Shown piece by piece: positions 1-11,600 of a stretch of 64,000 nucleotides of DNA (position 1 is the stretch's first letter; each line of letters starts with the position of its first letter). This DNA comes from an uncultured Saprospiraceae bacterium. Lineage in GTDB: Bacteria; Bacteroidota; Bacteroidia; Chitinophagales; Saprospiraceae. The position numbers were made by a program, and so were the translations under genes. The stretch covers positions 62,001-126,000 of the forward strand of contig CALEYL010000059.1 in assembly GCA_937926205.1 (NCBI GenBank). The letters run 5' to 3'. The notes beneath the pieces were generated by a model. The model was not told the DNA's origin. It worked only from the letters and a program-made list of their open reading frames with translations, and ran no database searches.

Positions 1-3000
1 TTTCATTTTCAATAAGCAACTGACCGCCACTCAGCAAGGTCAGAAAAATACTGGTTTGCGTTAAATCAAAAGCAAGGGAGGTGAAAAGTGGAAAACTAAA
101 TGGTTGTTCACTTTGCCGATAAGCCTGCATTCCGTAAAACAAATAATTTAACAGGCTTCCGTCTTCTACCATAACGCCTTTGGGCTTTCCGGTAGAACCC
201 GAAGTGTAAATTACATAAGCCAGATCATTGCTGTTTCTTTTTACCCGACTGGTATGCGGGCTGTGCGCCCAGGTTTCGGCTTCCTGATCAAGGACACAAA
301 CAGGTGCGCCCAACTGCACGGCTTCTTCCGCTTGTCCGGATACCGTAATCAATACCCGGAGGCGGGTATCAGAGACCATGAACGCCTTTCGTTCAAAAGG
401 ATATTGGGTGTCCACAGGCACATAGCAGGCGCCTGATTTCAGGATGCCCAGAATGGCTATGATGGCCTGGTCTGAACGTTCCATCATCACACCGACGAAG
501 TCGTTAGGCCGGATATTGTATTGTTCAATAAGGTAATGGGCCAGTTTTCCGGATTCCTCGTCAAGGGTTTGGTAACTGATGTATTTCCCATCGAAAACAA
601 TGGCGGTATGCCCCGGCGACAGGTCAACTTGTTTTTGGAACAAATCGAGGATTCCGTCTGGATTATTAAAATGAACCGTTGTGTCGTTAAACCCGTAAAT
701 GAGTTGGCTTTCTTCTTCGCTTTCCATCATGGGCAGATCGGCGATGCTTTCAGCCGGATTGGCAACGATGGCTTTCAGCAGCGTTTGGTAGTGGATGGCC
801 ATTTGCTGAATGGTCTGCGGTAAAAACAGATCACTGGAATATTCAATTGCGATGAGTAACCCCCGGGGGCTTTCCCTGACAGAAAAAGTGAGGTCGAACA
901 AAGACCTGGTTTGAGGCAGCGCTTCGGAAGCAAGGCTGGTGTCCCCCAATTGAAGGTCGGGCGAATCGGGCATGTTTTGCATGACAAACATGACCTGAAA
1001 TACCGGACTCCGGCTAAGGCTGCGATCTGTTTCTACCCGCTCAACAATTTGCTCGAATGGAACTTCCTGATGTGCAAATGCATCAAGCGTAGTGGTTTTA
1101 ATGGTTTCGAGCAAACTGCTGAAAGCGGGATTTCCTGCCATGTTGCTGCGAAGGGCAATGGTATTGATGAAAAAACCGACGACGGGTTCTAAAGCTTTGA
1201 AATTCCGGTTGGCCACAGGGGTGCCGACACAAATGTCTTCCTGCCCGCTATAGCGATACAACAATACCTTAAAAGCTGCCAGAAGGGTCATGAACAGGCT
1301 GGCTCCGGGTTTTTCAGACAAAGCGTGTAGTTGACCGGTTAAATCTTTATCGATTCTGAAAACCATGTTGCCTCCCTGATGGCGCTGTACGGAAGGTCTT
1401 GGGAAATCAAAAGGCAAAGACAGCGGTTCTACTCCGGCCAACTGTTGGGCCCACCAGTTGAGTTGAGCAGACAAAACAGATTTTGACAAATATTCCCTTT
1501 GCCAGACGGCATAATCTGCGTAGTGAAATTCAAGCGGCGGAAGGCCAACTTCCCGGTTTTCTTTAATCGCGCTGTAAAATTCAGCCAGGTCATTTACGAG
1601 CAATGACTGTGACCAGCCATCTGATGCAATGTGATGAACGACCAGGATTAGTACATGATCCTCGCCGGCACATTTCACCAGCGCAGCCCGCAGCATATAA
1701 TCTTTTGACAAATCGAAAGGGCGGTTGATCTCTTCCCGGATGAAAGCATTGAGCTGCGTATCGTCTTCATAGGCAGCGCCTTCAAACTGCCGCAGGGTCC
1801 AGTTTTCTGCCCCGAGCAGGTATTGGTATGCCTGTCCGTCGTCCGATTTGAATACAGTTCTTAGGGTTTCGTGTCTGTTTACGAGGGCTTTTAAGGCAGC
1901 CGCCAAAGAATTTTTGTCCAACCCGTTTTTTAACCTCAATATGGTTGGCATGTGGTATTGGGTACTGCCGCCAAACTGGTCAATAAACCAAAGTCGTTCC
2001 TGGGCAAAAGACAGGGGGATTTTGTCCGGCCGAGGTCCTGAAATCAATTGGAGCAGCGCTGTTCCTCCTTCCTGACTGTCCAGGTATCGCGCCAGTTCTT
2101 CAATGGTTGGATAGCTAAATATATCTTTGACTTTTAATTCCTTGTGGAAGGATTCCCTGATTGCTGAAACCATTCTCATGGCCATCAGCGAATGCCCGCC
2201 TATCACAAAGAAATTATCGTGGACACCTATCTTTTCCAAATGCAGCAGGTCCATCCACAATTGAGCAAGTAATATTTCAGAGGCGCTCTCCGGAGCAACG
2301 TGGTGTTTTTCGATCAGTGCGGAAATGTCCGGCTCCGGCAAAGCTTTTCGATTGACTTTACCGGTCGGGCTTACCGGGATTTTATCTATTTCTATCCAAA
2401 AAGCCGGGACCATGTGTGCCGGAACTTTGGCTTTAAGGTAATTTTCAATTAGTGGTTGATCGTATTGCCCTTTGGGGACGATATAGGCAATCAGCCGATT
2501 GTTGCCGTCAGGGCCTTTTTTTGCATCTACAATGGCTGCGTAAACTCCCGGCGCCTGAGTGAGCAGGTGCTCAATTTCATTCAATTCAACGCGGAATCCG
2601 CTAATTTTGACCTGGTTATCCCGACGTCCGATGTATTCTACATTGCCATCCGGAAGCCAGCGCACAAGATCGCCCGTGTGATAGAGTCTGTCCACGCCGC
2701 TGTTTTCAAACGCAGGAGCTTTGAATTTTTGCTGAGTCAGTGCCGGTTGTCCAAGGTATTCCCGGGCCAATTGAACGCCGCCGATACAAAGTTCACCCAC
2801 AACGCCTTCCGGAACGAGGTTTCCTCCTTTATCAGTAATGAAAAACCGGACATTTGGAAATGGTTTTCCAATTGGGACAGAAGCCAGGTTGTCGAGGTTT
2901 TCAGGGACTTCATAGGAACTGACATGAATGGCCGTTTCAGTAGGTCCGTAATGATTGTGCAGTGTTGCGTGGGGCAGTTTTTTTCGGAAAAGCTCGACGA

Positions 3001-6000
3001 GCTGCTTATGAAGGACTTCCCCGCCACAAATAATTCTTTTTAATGAAGGACATTCGCCTTGTTTAATTTCCTGCAAAAAGACGGACAACATGGAAGGGAC
3101 CAAAGAGCCGATTGTGATTTGGTTTTGCGCCATGGCATCAATCAGGTAACGGGCGTCAGCTTCCATGCCAGGCAATGCAAAACAAATTTTACCTCCTGAA
3201 GACAGCGGCCAGAATAGTTCCCAAATTGAAGGATCGAAACAGAAAGTCGTACTTTGCAAAACGGCATCATCGGGAGTAAGTCCAAAATGATCCTGCGCCC
3301 AGTGGCTTTGATTCACAACACCGCCGTGGCTCATAAGGACTCCTTTGGGCTCTCCGGTAGAGCCGGATGTGTAGATCACATAAGCCGGATCAGCGGGGGC
3401 AACGGTCAGGCCGGGTGGACTCCCTGGAAATGCGGATAAATGTATTTCCTCAGCATCCATAAGAATCAACTGTACCGGGGACGAAGCGGGGAATTTGGCA
3501 ACGTTTACTTCATGGGTCAGTACATGGCGAATACCGGCGTCTTCTAAGAAAAATGCAATTCTGGCTTCAGGATATCGGGGATCAATGGGCAGGTAAGCGG
3601 CGCCAGCTTTAAAAATGGCCAGAATACCGGTGATCATGTCCAGAGAGCGCTCGACGCAAATGCCCACAATATTATGCGGCTTTACCCCCTGGTCTATGAG
3701 CAAGTGAGCCCACCTGTTGGCTCTTGATTCCAATTCGGCATAGGTGAGGCTATGAGATGCCATGACGGCCGCGACACGATCAGGATTGAGGACAACCTGG
3801 TGTTCAAACTGTGCAAGCAGCGTTTGGGGTTTTGAGTATGGAACCCAGGGTTGGTTGAACTTTTCGATCAGCATCAATTCTTCATCAGGCGTCAATAATT
3901 TGATGTGATCGAGTGGCAGTTCAAATGCCGGATCCAACTGACTCAGGATGTTTTTAAAATGCCGGGCCATCCGTTTGATGGTCGTAGCCGCGAATAGATC
4001 AGCCCGGTAAGTAATGGCTATTTTTAAGCCTTTGGGTCCTTCCTGTATGGACATGGCAAGGTCGAACTGGGCGGTAATGCCCACTGAAGATTCAGCAGAT
4101 AGATCAAGGTCGCCTAATTCCAGATCGGCTGAATCGGGCGTATTTTGAAGCACCATGAGCACCTGAAAAAGCGGGTTGTAACTCATGGTTCTATTGGAGG
4201 CCACTTTCTCGACGATCTTTTCAAAGGGAACGCTTTGATGCGCAAAAGCAGACAGTGCCGTAGACTTTACCTGTTCCAGCAGGTTTTTGAAACTCGGATT
4301 TCCCGATAAATCGGCTCGCAATACCAGGGTATTAATGAAAAAACCGACCAGAGATTCTATCTCTTTTTGTTCCCTGTTGGCGATGGGCATACCAATGCAA
4401 ATGTCTTCCTGTCCGCTGTAGCGATGAAGCAGTACATTAAACGCAGCGAGCAGGGTCATGTACAGCGTTGCACCCGATTTCAGAGACAAGGATTTCAGCG
4501 CATCAGCCAGTTCTTTTTCAATATAAAGCACCTCACCGCCGCCACGAATGCTTTGTTGTTCAGGTCTCGGAAAATCTGTCGGCAACAGGAGCGGCTCTAT
4601 CCCCTGAAGTTGCGTTGCCCACCAATCCAATTGTCCTTCTAAATAGCTGTCCGACAAATGTTTCCGTTGCCAAATAGCAAAATCCGCGTATTGGATTGGC
4701 AACTCGGGCAAATTTGGTTTTTTGCCTTCCTGATAAGCGCTGTAGGTGGCAACCAGGTCGTTGATGAGCAGGGAATTTGACCATCCGTCGGTAGCAATGT
4801 GGTGCATCACCAAAATCAGGACGTGGTCGTTTTCCTCGCATCTGACCAAATGCGCCCGAAGCATATAGTCTGTCGAAAGGTTAAACGGGCGCGCTGTTTC
4901 GGAGGCAATGAATTCACGCAGGTATGTTTCCGATGCAAACGAAGCACCTTCACTGTATGCCAATCGCCAGTTATCGGGGGGCATAACTTCCTGATAGGCT
5001 ACGCCATTCTCAGATTTGATGACCGTACGAAGTACTTCATGCCTTTCAACCAGCGCTAATATGGATGATTCCAGCAGGTTTCGGTCGAGGTTTCTTTTTA
5101 GTCGCAAAACACTGGGCAGATGATATTGCGTGCTTCCTCCAAACTGGTCAATGAACCACAGTCGTTCCTGCGCATACGATAAAGGAATTCTTTTCGGCCG
5201 TGGACCTGCGCTTATGGGCGGCAACAAGGTTGCTTCCTCCAGAGAGTCGATGTATTTGGCAAGCCCTGCGATATCAGGATGGGTGAAAATTTCGAGGACT
5301 TTTATTTCGCGGGAACACTTTTGGCGAATGGCGGAAACTACCCGCATAGCCATCAACGAATGCCCACCAATTTCGAAGAAATTATCGTGGATGCTGACTT
5401 TGTCGAGGTGGAGTAATTCCTGCCAGATAGCAGCCAGTATTTGTTCTGTTGGCGTTTGTGGCGCCACATATTCCCGGGTGCTTTCTACGGCAAGCTCCAT
5501 AGCAGCCAGAGCAAGTCTGTTTACTTTTCCATTGCTGTTAAGGGGCAGCGCTTCCATTTCCATCCAAAGCGCCGGAACCATGTATTCCGGAAGTTTTTCG
5601 TGCAGCAATGCCTGTAGGGCAGCACGGTCGTATTTTTCTTCCGGAACCACAAATGCAGCGATGCGAAGGTCTCCTTCTGCATTTTTTGACGCGATAACTG
5701 CACAACTTTTTACAGCCTCTGTTTTTTTGATGACACTTTCGATTTCTCCTGGCTCGACCCGGAATCCCCTGATTTTGATCTGATCATCCCTTCTGCCTGA
5801 AAAACGGATGCTGCCATCGGGAAGCCAACGGCCAAGATCACCTGTTCGGTAAACCCTTTCTCCCGGTTTAAAAGGATCATCTATGAACTTTCCGGCGGTT
5901 CGCTCCGGATCGTTGATGTATCCCAATGCTACATTATCGCCCCCTGCATAAATTTCTCCCGCTACGCCAATGGGAACAGGCTGCAGTTCCTGATCCAGAA

Positions 6001-8611
6001 TGTAAATAGTTGTATTGCTGACCGGGCGACCAATAGAGGCTTCCACCGGCGGCTCGCCCGTTTCAAACTGGTAGTCGATGCCTGTAATGACGTGGGTTTC
6101 GGAGGGACCGTAAAGGTTATGGATTTTGACCTGAGGATTACTTCTCAGGAAAGTTCTTAGCCCTCCGCTGATGTACAGTTGCTCGCCGGCAGAAATAATT
6201 TCCCGGATTTGGTGTCCTTCAAATCCACTTTTACCCAACTCCCCAAAAATGAGCTTCAACGCGGAATATGGCATGGAAATCACCTCAATGCCCTGCTGCA
6301 GGATGTAGTCTTTAAGTCCCCATAAATCCCTTCTCAGGTTTTCAGGGCAGACATAAACGGTGCCGCCCGTGCTCAAAGCATAATAAATTTCATACAAAGA
6401 CATGTCGAAGCTAAAAGAAGCATATTGCAGGTAGCGACTGCCTTTGACCTGTCCTGATTGATGTATGGTCCACATAATCAGATTGTAAAGCATCAGATGA
6501 GTTTGTTCAACTCCTTTGGGCATACCGGTAGACCCGGAAGTATAGATGACAAATGATGCACCGTTTAGGGGCATTTCGGCAGAAACACGATGGCTTTCGC
6601 AATGACGGAATAATTCGCCGCTATTGACATCCAGAAGATTGGCAGGCAATTCGCTGCTGTTGGACAGTACTTCCCCTCCGTTTATCAAAGCAATTTTTGC
6701 GCCGCTGTTCCGGAAAATAAAGTGGATTCGTTCCTCAGGATAAGTAGTATTAACCGGAACATAAACACCGCCGGCTTTCATGATTCCAATCATGGCGACG
6801 ACCGACCATTCTGATCTTTCCATGAAGACGGCAACGCAGTCGCCACACTGGAACGCAGTTTCATTCAGCAGGTATTTGGCCAGCTGGTTGGAGAGGCGGT
6901 TCAGGGTATTGTAGTCATAAGCATGCGCTTCAAAAACAAGCGCCGTCCGGTCAGGAGATAGTGTTACCTGGTTTTCGAATAAATCCAACACCGTTTTGCC
7001 GGCTGGCCAACTGACTTTGGTGTCATTGAATTCGTTGAAGAGCTGTTGTTTTTCTTCAGGGGGCAGCAAGGGCAGGTGAGCTATCTTTTTCAGTGGATTG
7101 TGGACAATTTCCTGAAGCAGAATCTGGAAATGTGTTGCCATCCGGGAAACGGTAGCCTGGCTGAAGAGGTCGCTGCAATAGACGATTTTCAGCAACAAAC
7201 CATTTTTTTCCTCCGTCACAGAGAAGATTAAATCGAATAAAGTGCTTGTCCTTTCTGTGGATTCTGCCGAAAGGCTAACCTCGCCTAGTTCGAGGTTTGG
7301 AGTGTCCGGTGCGTTTTGCAGAATGAACATCACCTGAAAGATCGGGCTGTGGCTCAGGCTACGGCCGGAGACGACCTTTTCAACGATTTGTTCAAAAGGC
7401 GCTTTCTGGTGGGCAAAGGCAGTTAACGTGGTATCTTTTATCCTTTCCAGCAACTGGTAAAAATCAGGATTGCCGCTCAAATCGCTGCGCAATGCCAATG
7501 TGTTGATGAAAAAACCAACCAGAGATTCCACTTCTTTTTGATTGCGATTGGCCAGTGGCGTTCCAATGCAAATATCTTCCTGACCGCTGTATCGGTACAT
7601 CAAAACCTTAAAAGCGGCAAGCAATACCATAAACAAGGTTGTATCCGTAGCCAGCGCCAGCGCGTTCAGAGAAGCTGCCAGCGATTTGGGGATCTGCACG
7701 GCCATACCGGCTCCCCGGGTGCTTTGCGTGGCTGGCCGCGGGAAGTCAGTCGGGAGTTCCAGGGGCACAAGACCCTGAAGCTTCTGGTTCCACCATTCGA
7801 TTTGTGCCTTTAAGTAATCTCCTGAAATGTATTTCCGTTGCCAAAAAGCATAATCGGCGTATTGAATGGGGAGTTCAGCCAGGCGTGGAGGATCCCCTTC
7901 CTGTTTGGCGCGGTAGAATTCCATTAAATCCCGAACCAGAATACCGTTTGACCAGCCATCAGAAGCGATATGGTGAATCACAAGGATCAGGACATGTTCT
8001 TTTTCCGCACAATGAATGAGATGAGCCCGAAGCATATAATCTGCTGCCAGATCAAAAGGACGGTTAATCTCATCAGCAATCAGCTGCTTAAGGGCGGCCT
8101 CACTTATACCGTTTTCCGATGCGGTATATTGCATTTTCCATCCATCGGCAGTCAGGAACTCCTGATAAGGCTGGCCATTGTCGGATTTGATCACTGTGCG
8201 CAGCACTTCGTGCCGGTTGATCAGGGCCGACAGCGCAGACTCTAAGAGGGATCTGTCCAACTCATTTCTGAGGCGGAGTATGGTTGGAATATGGTACTGG
8301 ACGCTGCCTTGTAACTGGTCGATGAACCACAAGCGTTCCTGAGAAAAAGAAAGTGGAATGCGTTGGGGGACGCTGCGGTCAAATGGCGTGATTTTTTTCT
8401 CGACTGTTCGTATTTCGTGGATATCGCCCATCGAATGGTTCAGAAAGGCAAGGATTTCCTGTTTGTTGACTTTCAGCAAATCAATAATTTTTGAGTCTGC
8501 AATCTTATCCTTTGCAACCTTGAATTTTAATTTCTGTTCTTCCTGAAAAACGGAAATCCCGTTTTCAAGCGCTTTGCTCAATAAGTCAACAATCTCTTTA
8601 TTAGCAGCCAT
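1..8611 (-). CDS. NRPS, docking-C-A-T-C-A-T-C-A(partial), last synthetase in the window, 3'-truncated
   Basis: The reading frame is open from an ATG at 8609-8611 to base 1 (about 2870 codons), so the C-terminus is missing. Residues 1-60 (start MAANKEIVDL) form a TubC-like docking domain matching those of the two preceding synthetases. Three elongating C domains follow, with HHIASDG, HHIATDG and HHIASDG. The carrier motifs GGHSLMAM have their phosphopantetheine serines near residues 1083 and 2139. By-eye pocket codes are DMYSIALVIK (module 1, unassigned) and DPWSIGHIHK (module 2, unassigned). The third A domain is cut after its A4 core, FDLTQTS, which begins like the Asn/Asp codes. No epimerase is present in the visible part. 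It follows the upstream synthetase after 80 nt and should add residues 14-16. The release domain presumably lies beyond the window. Confidence 0.95.
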   Translation of the reverse strand, partial: MAANKEIVDLLSKALENGISVFQEEQKLKFKVAKDKIADSKIIDLLKVNKQEILAFLNHSMGDIHEIRTVEKKITPFDRSVPQRIPLSFSQERLWFIDQLQGSVQYHIPTILRLRNELDRSLLESALSALINRHEVLRTVIKSDNGQPYQEFLTADGWKMQYTASENGISEAALKQLIADEINRPFDLAADYMLRAHLIHCAEKEHVLILVIHHIASDGWSNGILVRDLMEFYRAKQEGDPPRLAELPIQYADYAFWQRKYISGDYLKAQIEWWNQKLQGLVPLELPTDFPRPATQSTRGAGMAVQIPKSLAASLNALALATDTTLFMVLLAAFKVLMYRYSGQEDICIGTPLANRNQKEVESLVGFFINTLALRSDLSGNPDFYQLLERIKDTTLTAFAHQKAPFEQIVEKVVSGRSLSHSPIFQVMFILQNAPDTPNLELGEVSLSAESTERTSTLFDLIFSVTEEKNGLLLKIVYCSDLFSQATVSRMATHFQILLQEIVHNPLKKIAHLPLLPPEEKQQLFNEFNDTKVSWPAGKTVLDLFENQVTLSPDRTALVFEAHAYDYNTLNRLSNQLAKYLLNETAFQCGDCVAVFMERSEWSVVAMIGIMKAGGVYVPVNTTYPEERIHFIFRNSGAKIALINGGEVLSNSSELPANLLDVNSGELFRHCESHRVSAEMPLNGASFVIYTSGSTGMPKGVEQTHLMLYNLIMWTIHQSGQVKGSRYLQYASFSFDMSLYEIYYALSTGGTVYVCPENLRRDLWGLKDYILQQGIEVISMPYSALKLIFGELGKSGFEGHQIREIISAGEQLYISGGLRTFLRSNPQVKIHNLYGPSETHVITGIDYQFETGEPPVEASIGRPVSNTTIYILDQELQPVPIGVAGEIYAGGDNVALGYINDPERTAGKFIDDPFKPGERVYRTGDLGRWLPDGSIRFSGRRDDQIKIRGFRVEPGEIESVIKKTEAVKSCAVIASKNAEGDLRIAAFVVPEEKYDRAALQALLHEKLPEYMVPALWMEMEALPLNSNGKVNRLALAAMELAVESTREYVAPQTPTEQILAAIWQELLHLDKVSIHDNFFEIGGHSLMAMRVVSAIRQKCSREIKVLEIFTHPDIAGLAKYIDSLEEATLLPPISAGPRPKRIPLSYAQERLWFIDQFGGSTQYHLPSVLRLKRNLDRNLLESSILALVERHEVLRTVIKSENGVAYQEVMPPDNWRLAYSEGASFASETYLREFIASETARPFNLSTDYMLRAHLVRCEENDHVLILVMHHIATDGWSNSLLINDLVATYSAYQEGKKPNLPELPIQYADFAIWQRKHLSDSYLEGQLDWWATQLQGIEPLLLPTDFPRPEQQSIRGGGEVLYIEKELADALKSLSLKSGATLYMTLLAAFNVLLHRYSGQEDICIGMPIANREQKEIESLVGFFINTLVLRADLSGNPSFKNLLEQVKSTALSAFAHQSVPFEKIVEKVASNRTMSYNPLFQVLMVLQNTPDSADLELGDLDLSAESSVGITAQFDLAMSIQEGPKGLKIAITYRADLFAATTIKRMARHFKNILSQLDPAFELPLDHIKLLTPDEELMLIEKFNQPWVPYSKPQTLLAQFEHQVVLNPDRVAAVMASHSLTYAELESRANRWAHLLIDQGVKPHNIVGICVERSLDMITGILAIFKAGAAYLPIDPRYPEARIAFFLEDAGIRHVLTHEVNVAKFPASSPVQLILMDAEEIHLSAFPGSPPGLTVAPADPAYVIYTSGSTGEPKGVLMSHGGVVNQSHWAQDHFGLTPDDAVLQSTTFCFDPSIWELFWPLSSGGKICFALPGMEADARYLIDAMAQNQITIGSLVPSMLSVFLQEIKQGECPSLKRIICGGEVLHKQLVELFRKKLPHATLHNHYGPTETAIHVSSYEVPENLDNLASVPIGKPFPNVRFFITDKGGNLVPEGVVGELCIGGVQLAREYLGQPALTQQKFKAPAFENSGVDRLYHTGDLVRWLPDGNVEYIGRRDNQVKISGFRVELNEIEHLLTQAPGVYAAIVDAKKGPDGNNRLIAYIVPKGQYDQPLIENYLKAKVPAHMVPAFWIEIDKIPVSPTGKVNRKALPEPDISALIEKHHVAPESASEILLAQLWMDLLHLEKIGVHDNFFVIGGHSLMAMRMVSAIRESFHKELKVKDIFSYPTIEELARYLDSQEGGTALLQLISGPRPDKIPLSFAQERLWFIDQFGGSTQYHMPTILRLKNGLDKNSLAAALKALVNRHETLRTVFKSDDGQAYQYLLGAENWTLRQFEGAAYEDDTQLNAFIREEINRPFDLSKDYMLRAALVKCAGEDHVLILVVHHIASDGWSQSLLVNDLAEFYSAIKENREVGLPPLEFHYADYAVWQREYLSKSVLSAQLNWWAQQLAGVEPLSLPFDFPRPSVQRHQGGNMVFRIDKDLTGQLHALSEKPGASLFMTLLAAFKVLLYRYSGQEDICVGTPVANRNFKALEPVVGFFINTIALRSNMAGNPAFSSLLETIKTTTLDAFAHQEVPFEQIVERVETDRSLSRSPVFQVMFVMQNMPDSPDLQLGDTSLASEALPQTRSLFDLTFSVRESPRGLLIAIEYSSDLFLPQTIQQMAIHYQTLLKAIVANPAESIADLPMMESEEESQLIYGFNDTTVHFNNPDGILDLFQKQVDLSPGHTAIVFDGKYISYQTLDEESGKLAHYLIEQYNIRPNDFVGVMMERSDQAIIAILGILKSGACYVPVDTQYPFERKAFMVSDTRLRVLITVSGQAEEAVQLGAPVCVLDQEAETWAHSPHTSRVKRNSNDLAYVIYTSGSTGKPKGVMVEDGSLLNYLFYGMQAYRQSEQPFSFPLFTSLAFDLTQTSIFLTLLSGGQLLIENE

Positions 8612-8691
8612 ATTCTGACAATATTGTAAAGACAATTAGGTGAAAGGTGGCGGTAGCGTTTACCGGAAAAGACGGGCCGTCTTGCCGGTAA
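8612..8691 (-). other. Intercistronic gap with a strong inverted repeat (8661-8690)
   Basis: The 80-nt gap between two giant NRPS genes holds a nested inverted repeat directly after the upstream stop codon. The outer arms TACCGG (8661-8666) and CCGGTA (8685-8690) enclose AAGAC (8669-8673) and GTCTT (8679-8683). No T-run follows on the transcribed strand, so it does not look like a rho-independent terminator. An RNA-processing or polarity element is possible but unproven. Confidence 0.5.
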
Positions 8692-11600
8692 TTACAATTC
8701 AAAGGATTCGGAGGCCTCGAATTTTTCCTGATTTTCACTATTCCTGATTAGCTGGATATACCGATACAGTTCGTCTATGGTTGGAAATTCAAAAATCACT
8801 TTCAATGGGATATTCAGGGCAAACGCTTCTTTGATCGACGATATGAGCCTGACCGCCAGCAGTGAATGGCCCCCGAGGGCAAAAAAGCTGTCGTGTATCC
8901 CTACCTGCTCGAGGTGCAGGAGTTCCTTCCATATCTTTGCAAGCGTCTCTTCCCCTTCGTTTCGAGGTCCAACGAATGCCTGATTGGACTGAACTGAAAG
9001 GTCGGGATCGGGCAAGGCATTTTTATCTATTTTTCCAGTACTGGTCAACGGCAGACTTTCCAGTTCCACCCAAAGGGCCGGTACCATATAATCGGGTATC
9101 CGCGTGCTCAGATGCGCCTGTAAAGCTGATTTGTTCATTGTTGTCTGGCCAACGGGTACGACATAGGCGACCAATGCCAGGTTGCCACTCTGATCCGGGC
9201 GGGCAACAACGGCGCAGTCTTTTACTTCTTTTGCGGTGTAAAGGGCATTTTCAATTTCTCCGGGCTCAATTCTCCGCCCCCGTATTTTAACCTGATCGTC
9301 TTTTCTGCCTAAAAATTCGAGGGTATTGTCTGGCAACCACCGGGCCAGGTCGCCGGTTTTATACAGTCTGTTTCCCGTCTCTACTTCGAATGGATTGGCT
9401 ATGAATTTCAGATCCGTCATGGTTTCGTTGTTCAAATACCCGCGCGCAAGTCCTGCTCCGCCTACGCACAGCTCCCCGACGGCTCCTTTGGGCACAAGGT
9501 TTCCGGCATCATCGGTCAGGTAAATCCGGGCATTGGAAACCGGCCGCCCAAGCGGAATATTGGTATGCTGGATTTTTTCTCCCCGCTCAACCCGGTAAAC
9601 GGTAGCGCAAATACTCGTTTCTGTCGGGCCGTACGAGTTGCAATAATTTCCGAAGGCCAGAAATTCGTTAATTTTTTCCGGCGCTGCTGAATCTCCGCCG
9701 GTTATCAGGGTTTTTAAGCCGGATAAGTCTGATGGGTTCAATTCATTCAGGTACGCGGGAGGTAAAGCTGCTATTGTAATGTTGTGATTCCTGAGGTATT
9801 GGATGTACTTGTCTGGCGTGCTTTTGGTCTCGTCGTCGATAATTTGCAATGCTGCACCCGATAAAAGGGCGGTAAAAATTTCAAGTACCGAAGCGTCAAA
9901 AGAAAGCGAAAAGAACTGTTGACAGCGATCGCTTTCCGTAATGCCGAATGTTTCGATTTGCGATAAAATGGTATTGGCAATCCCCCGGTGTTCTACCATG
10001 ACGCCTTTGGGGTTGCCTGTTGACCCCGACGTATATATGACATACGCAAGATCTTTCGGGTTGATGTTTGCAGCGTTATGGGGTTCGGCCGGATCTCCCT
10101 GCAGTGTTTTTAACTGAAGGTCGATGGCAAAAACGCTGACATTGTAGCCGCCCACCACGACATCGAATAAATTATCCGATTGCACAATCAACGCCTTCAA
10201 GCCCGTATCCTGAATGATAAATGATTTTCGTTCTTTGGGATATGCGTCGTCTATCGGTACAAATGCGGCGCCGGCTTTCAGGATGCCTAGCATGGCAACG
10301 ATGGCCCAATCCGATCTTTGGGTCATAACGCCAATTAAATCATCGGCCTGTAACTGATATGTTTTTTTTAGATAAGCTGAAAGCAAATCCGCCTGTTCGT
10401 TCAGTTCTCTGTAAGTCAGGCTATTTGAACCAAAGCTGACTGCCAGGTTATCCGGGGTTCGAAGTACCTGTTCTTCAAATAAGTGTACCAGTGTTTTTTC
10501 AGTAGGATAGGCCTTTGTCGTATTGTTGAGTTCAATAAGCAACTGCTGTTTTTCGGCTTCCGGAAGCATTTGAAGCTGGTGGATATTTGCTTCCGGATTG
10601 GAAACCACGGATTGTAACAGCATTTTATAATGCGCAGCCATGCGCAGGGCCGTGTCTTCACTAAACAAATCGCTGCAATACAGGATGACAATACGCAGGC
10701 CTTTCGGGCTTTCTGTAACGTAGAAAGCAAGGTCAAGCTGAGAGATTTGCTGCCCGCTGGATTCTGAAGAAAGGCTGATGGTTCCAAGTTCAAGGTCGGG
10801 CACTTCAGGTGTGTTGCGCAGTGAAAATAAAACCTGGAATATGGGGCTGCGGCTGAGGCTGCGGGTGTTTTCGACCCGGTCCACAATTTGCTCAAAAGGA
10901 ACTTGCTGGTGTTTAAAAGCCGAGAGCGTTGTTGATTTTACCTGTTCGAGCAAAGTGGTAAATGCGGGATTGCCGCTTAAATCACTGCGCAAAATGAGCG
11001 CATTGAGGAAACACCCAACCAGTGGTTCTACTTCCTTGTGGTTGCGATTGGCGAGTGGAGCTCCTATACAAATATCGGTTTGCCCGCTGTAGCGCTGCAT
11101 CATGACCTTGAAAGCCGTGATCAGGGTCATGAATAAGGTTGATCCCGATTGCCGGGACAGGTTGTTCAGCTGTTCGGTCAGTTCTTTTTCAATGTGGAAG
11201 GAAAGGCTCGCGCCTCTGGTGCTTTGTATGGCCGGGCGTGGATAATCACAGGGAAGGTTTAAAGTTTCCACCCCTTTTAACCTTTCTTCCCACCAGTTCA
11301 GCTGGCTCTCCAGTTGTGTTTCCGATAAATTTTTCCTTTGCCAGATGGCATAGTCGGCATATTGAATGGGCAATTCCACCAATTCCGGTTTTCTGCCTGC
11401 CTGACGGGCGCTGTAAAATTCCATCAGGTCGTGGACCAGTATGGCCGTAGACCAGCCGTCTGATGCAATATGGTGCAAGCCAAGTATCAGGATATGGTCA
11501 TCTTCTGCACATTGAATGAGGTGCGCCCGCAGCATGTAGTCGCTGGAAAGGTCAAAAGGCCTGTTTACTTCTTTAGCGATGAATGCGTTTCGATAAGCAG

